From DASVBJ01 sp036375895 (lineage in GTDB: Bacteria > Actinomycetota > Actinomycetes > JACCUZ01): DNA of 14,691 bases. The notes below the pieces were generated by a model. It did no database searches. It saw only the letters and a program-made list of their open reading frames with translations, and had not been told where the DNA came from. Both the position numbers and the translations under genes were made by a program. Location: NCBI GenBank assembly GCA_036375895.1, contig DASVBJ010000023.1, positions 1 through 14,691 of the forward strand, read 5' to 3'. Shown piece after piece: positions 14,411 to 14,691 of this stretch; the stretch's first letter is position 1; every line of letters starts with the position of its first letter.

Positions 14411-14691
14411 TAGCCACCGCCACGGGGGCCCCGGCACCGGTCAGCGCGTCCCGCTACCGGGTGGAGTTCTTCGCCTACGTGCGCAGGTCCGGGGCGCATG
14501 CACGAGACGAGAGCGACTGGATGTGGTGGCCCATCGACGTCGTGTACGTCGAGGACGCCGAGGTCGACGAGGTGCTGACCTGGGCGCGGGCGCAGGAGGC
14601 CGAGGACGTGCGATTCGTCCTCTATCTCGAGCAACGGGCACCGGACGACGGGCCAACGGTCGTCACGCGACTCGCCGGGAGGGATCCGCGG
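14395..14691 (+). CDS. Hypothetical protein, 3'-truncated by window edge
   Basis: An open frame of 99 codons with actinobacterial codon use runs off the right edge. I do not recognise the family. The visible part has an Ala/Thr/Pro-rich first 18 residues, then a segment of alternating hydrophobic residues (YRVEFFAYVRR, 21-31), a tryptophan-rich SDWMWWPIDVVYVED (41-55) and an acidic, probably helical region (DAEVDEVLTWARAQEAEDV) leading into VRFVLYLEQ. There is no signal peptide or membrane helix. The start is placed at GTG 14395 because a promoter-like element ends 6 bases before it. GTG 14461, in frame and just before EFFAYV, is the main alternative. The palindrome over the start codon hints at regulated expression. 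Confidence 0.6.
   Translation, partial: MRVTHVATATGAPAPVSASRYRVEFFAYVRRSGAHARDESDWMWWPIDVVYVEDAEVDEVLTWARAQEAEDVRFVLYLEQRAPDDGPTVVTRLAGRDPR

Noticed and set aside
12595..14634. Minus-strand open frame of 679 codons opposite the hydrolase and the last gene
   Set aside because: An antisense artefact that crosses two gene boundaries and a divergent promoter region.

Overview
The window comes from a chromosome of very high G+C content (strong G/C at third codon positions, many GTG starts, four-base GTGA gene overlaps). The gene set panB, nadE, a glnA2-type glutamine synthetase and glnE points to an actinomycete. From memory, Mycobacterium tuberculosis has a comparable order around Rv2221c to Rv2225: glnE, glnA2, exported hydrolases, panB. 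I cannot name the genus. I see no tRNA, rRNA, insertion sequence, phage gene or CRISPR array. This looks like a core metabolic region rather than an accessory island.

Left half (1-5408), all on the minus strand. Reading in the direction of transcription, the order is: a 73-residue membrane-anchored or secreted peptide with three TNGWH repeats; a membrane-bound GAF-GGDEF-EAL protein for cyclic-di-GMP turnover; the glutamine-dependent NAD synthetase nadE; and panB for pantothenate/CoA, cut by the left edge. The gaps are 69, 21 and 83 bases.

Centre (5409-11922), all on the plus strand. A 175-base divergent intergenic region carries two pairs of 11-bp-spaced GTAAN half-sites that look like GlnR boxes. 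It is followed by glnA2, a class I glutamine amidotransferase overlapping glnA2 by GTGA, glnE, and an MFS transporter overlapping glnE by GTGA. The theme is nitrogen. GlnA2 lacks the tyrosine that GlnE adenylylates, so the GlnE target must be another synthetase outside the window. A strong hairpin between converging genes closes this block.

Right part (11943-14691). A minus-strand five-helix membrane protein ends in a DUF2510 domain. A plus-strand exported alpha/beta hydrolase of the X-Pro dipeptidyl-peptidase/CocE type follows. Last comes the start of an unrecognised gene cut by the right edge, preceded by a promoter-like element and a perfect 17-bp palindrome at its start codon.

The points most worth following up are the TNGWH-repeat peptide, the putative GlnR boxes with a similar element upstream of the hydrolase, the glnA2-amidotransferase translational pair, and a recurring CTAGNCT-spacer-GTG arrangement that suggests leaderless transcripts for three genes.
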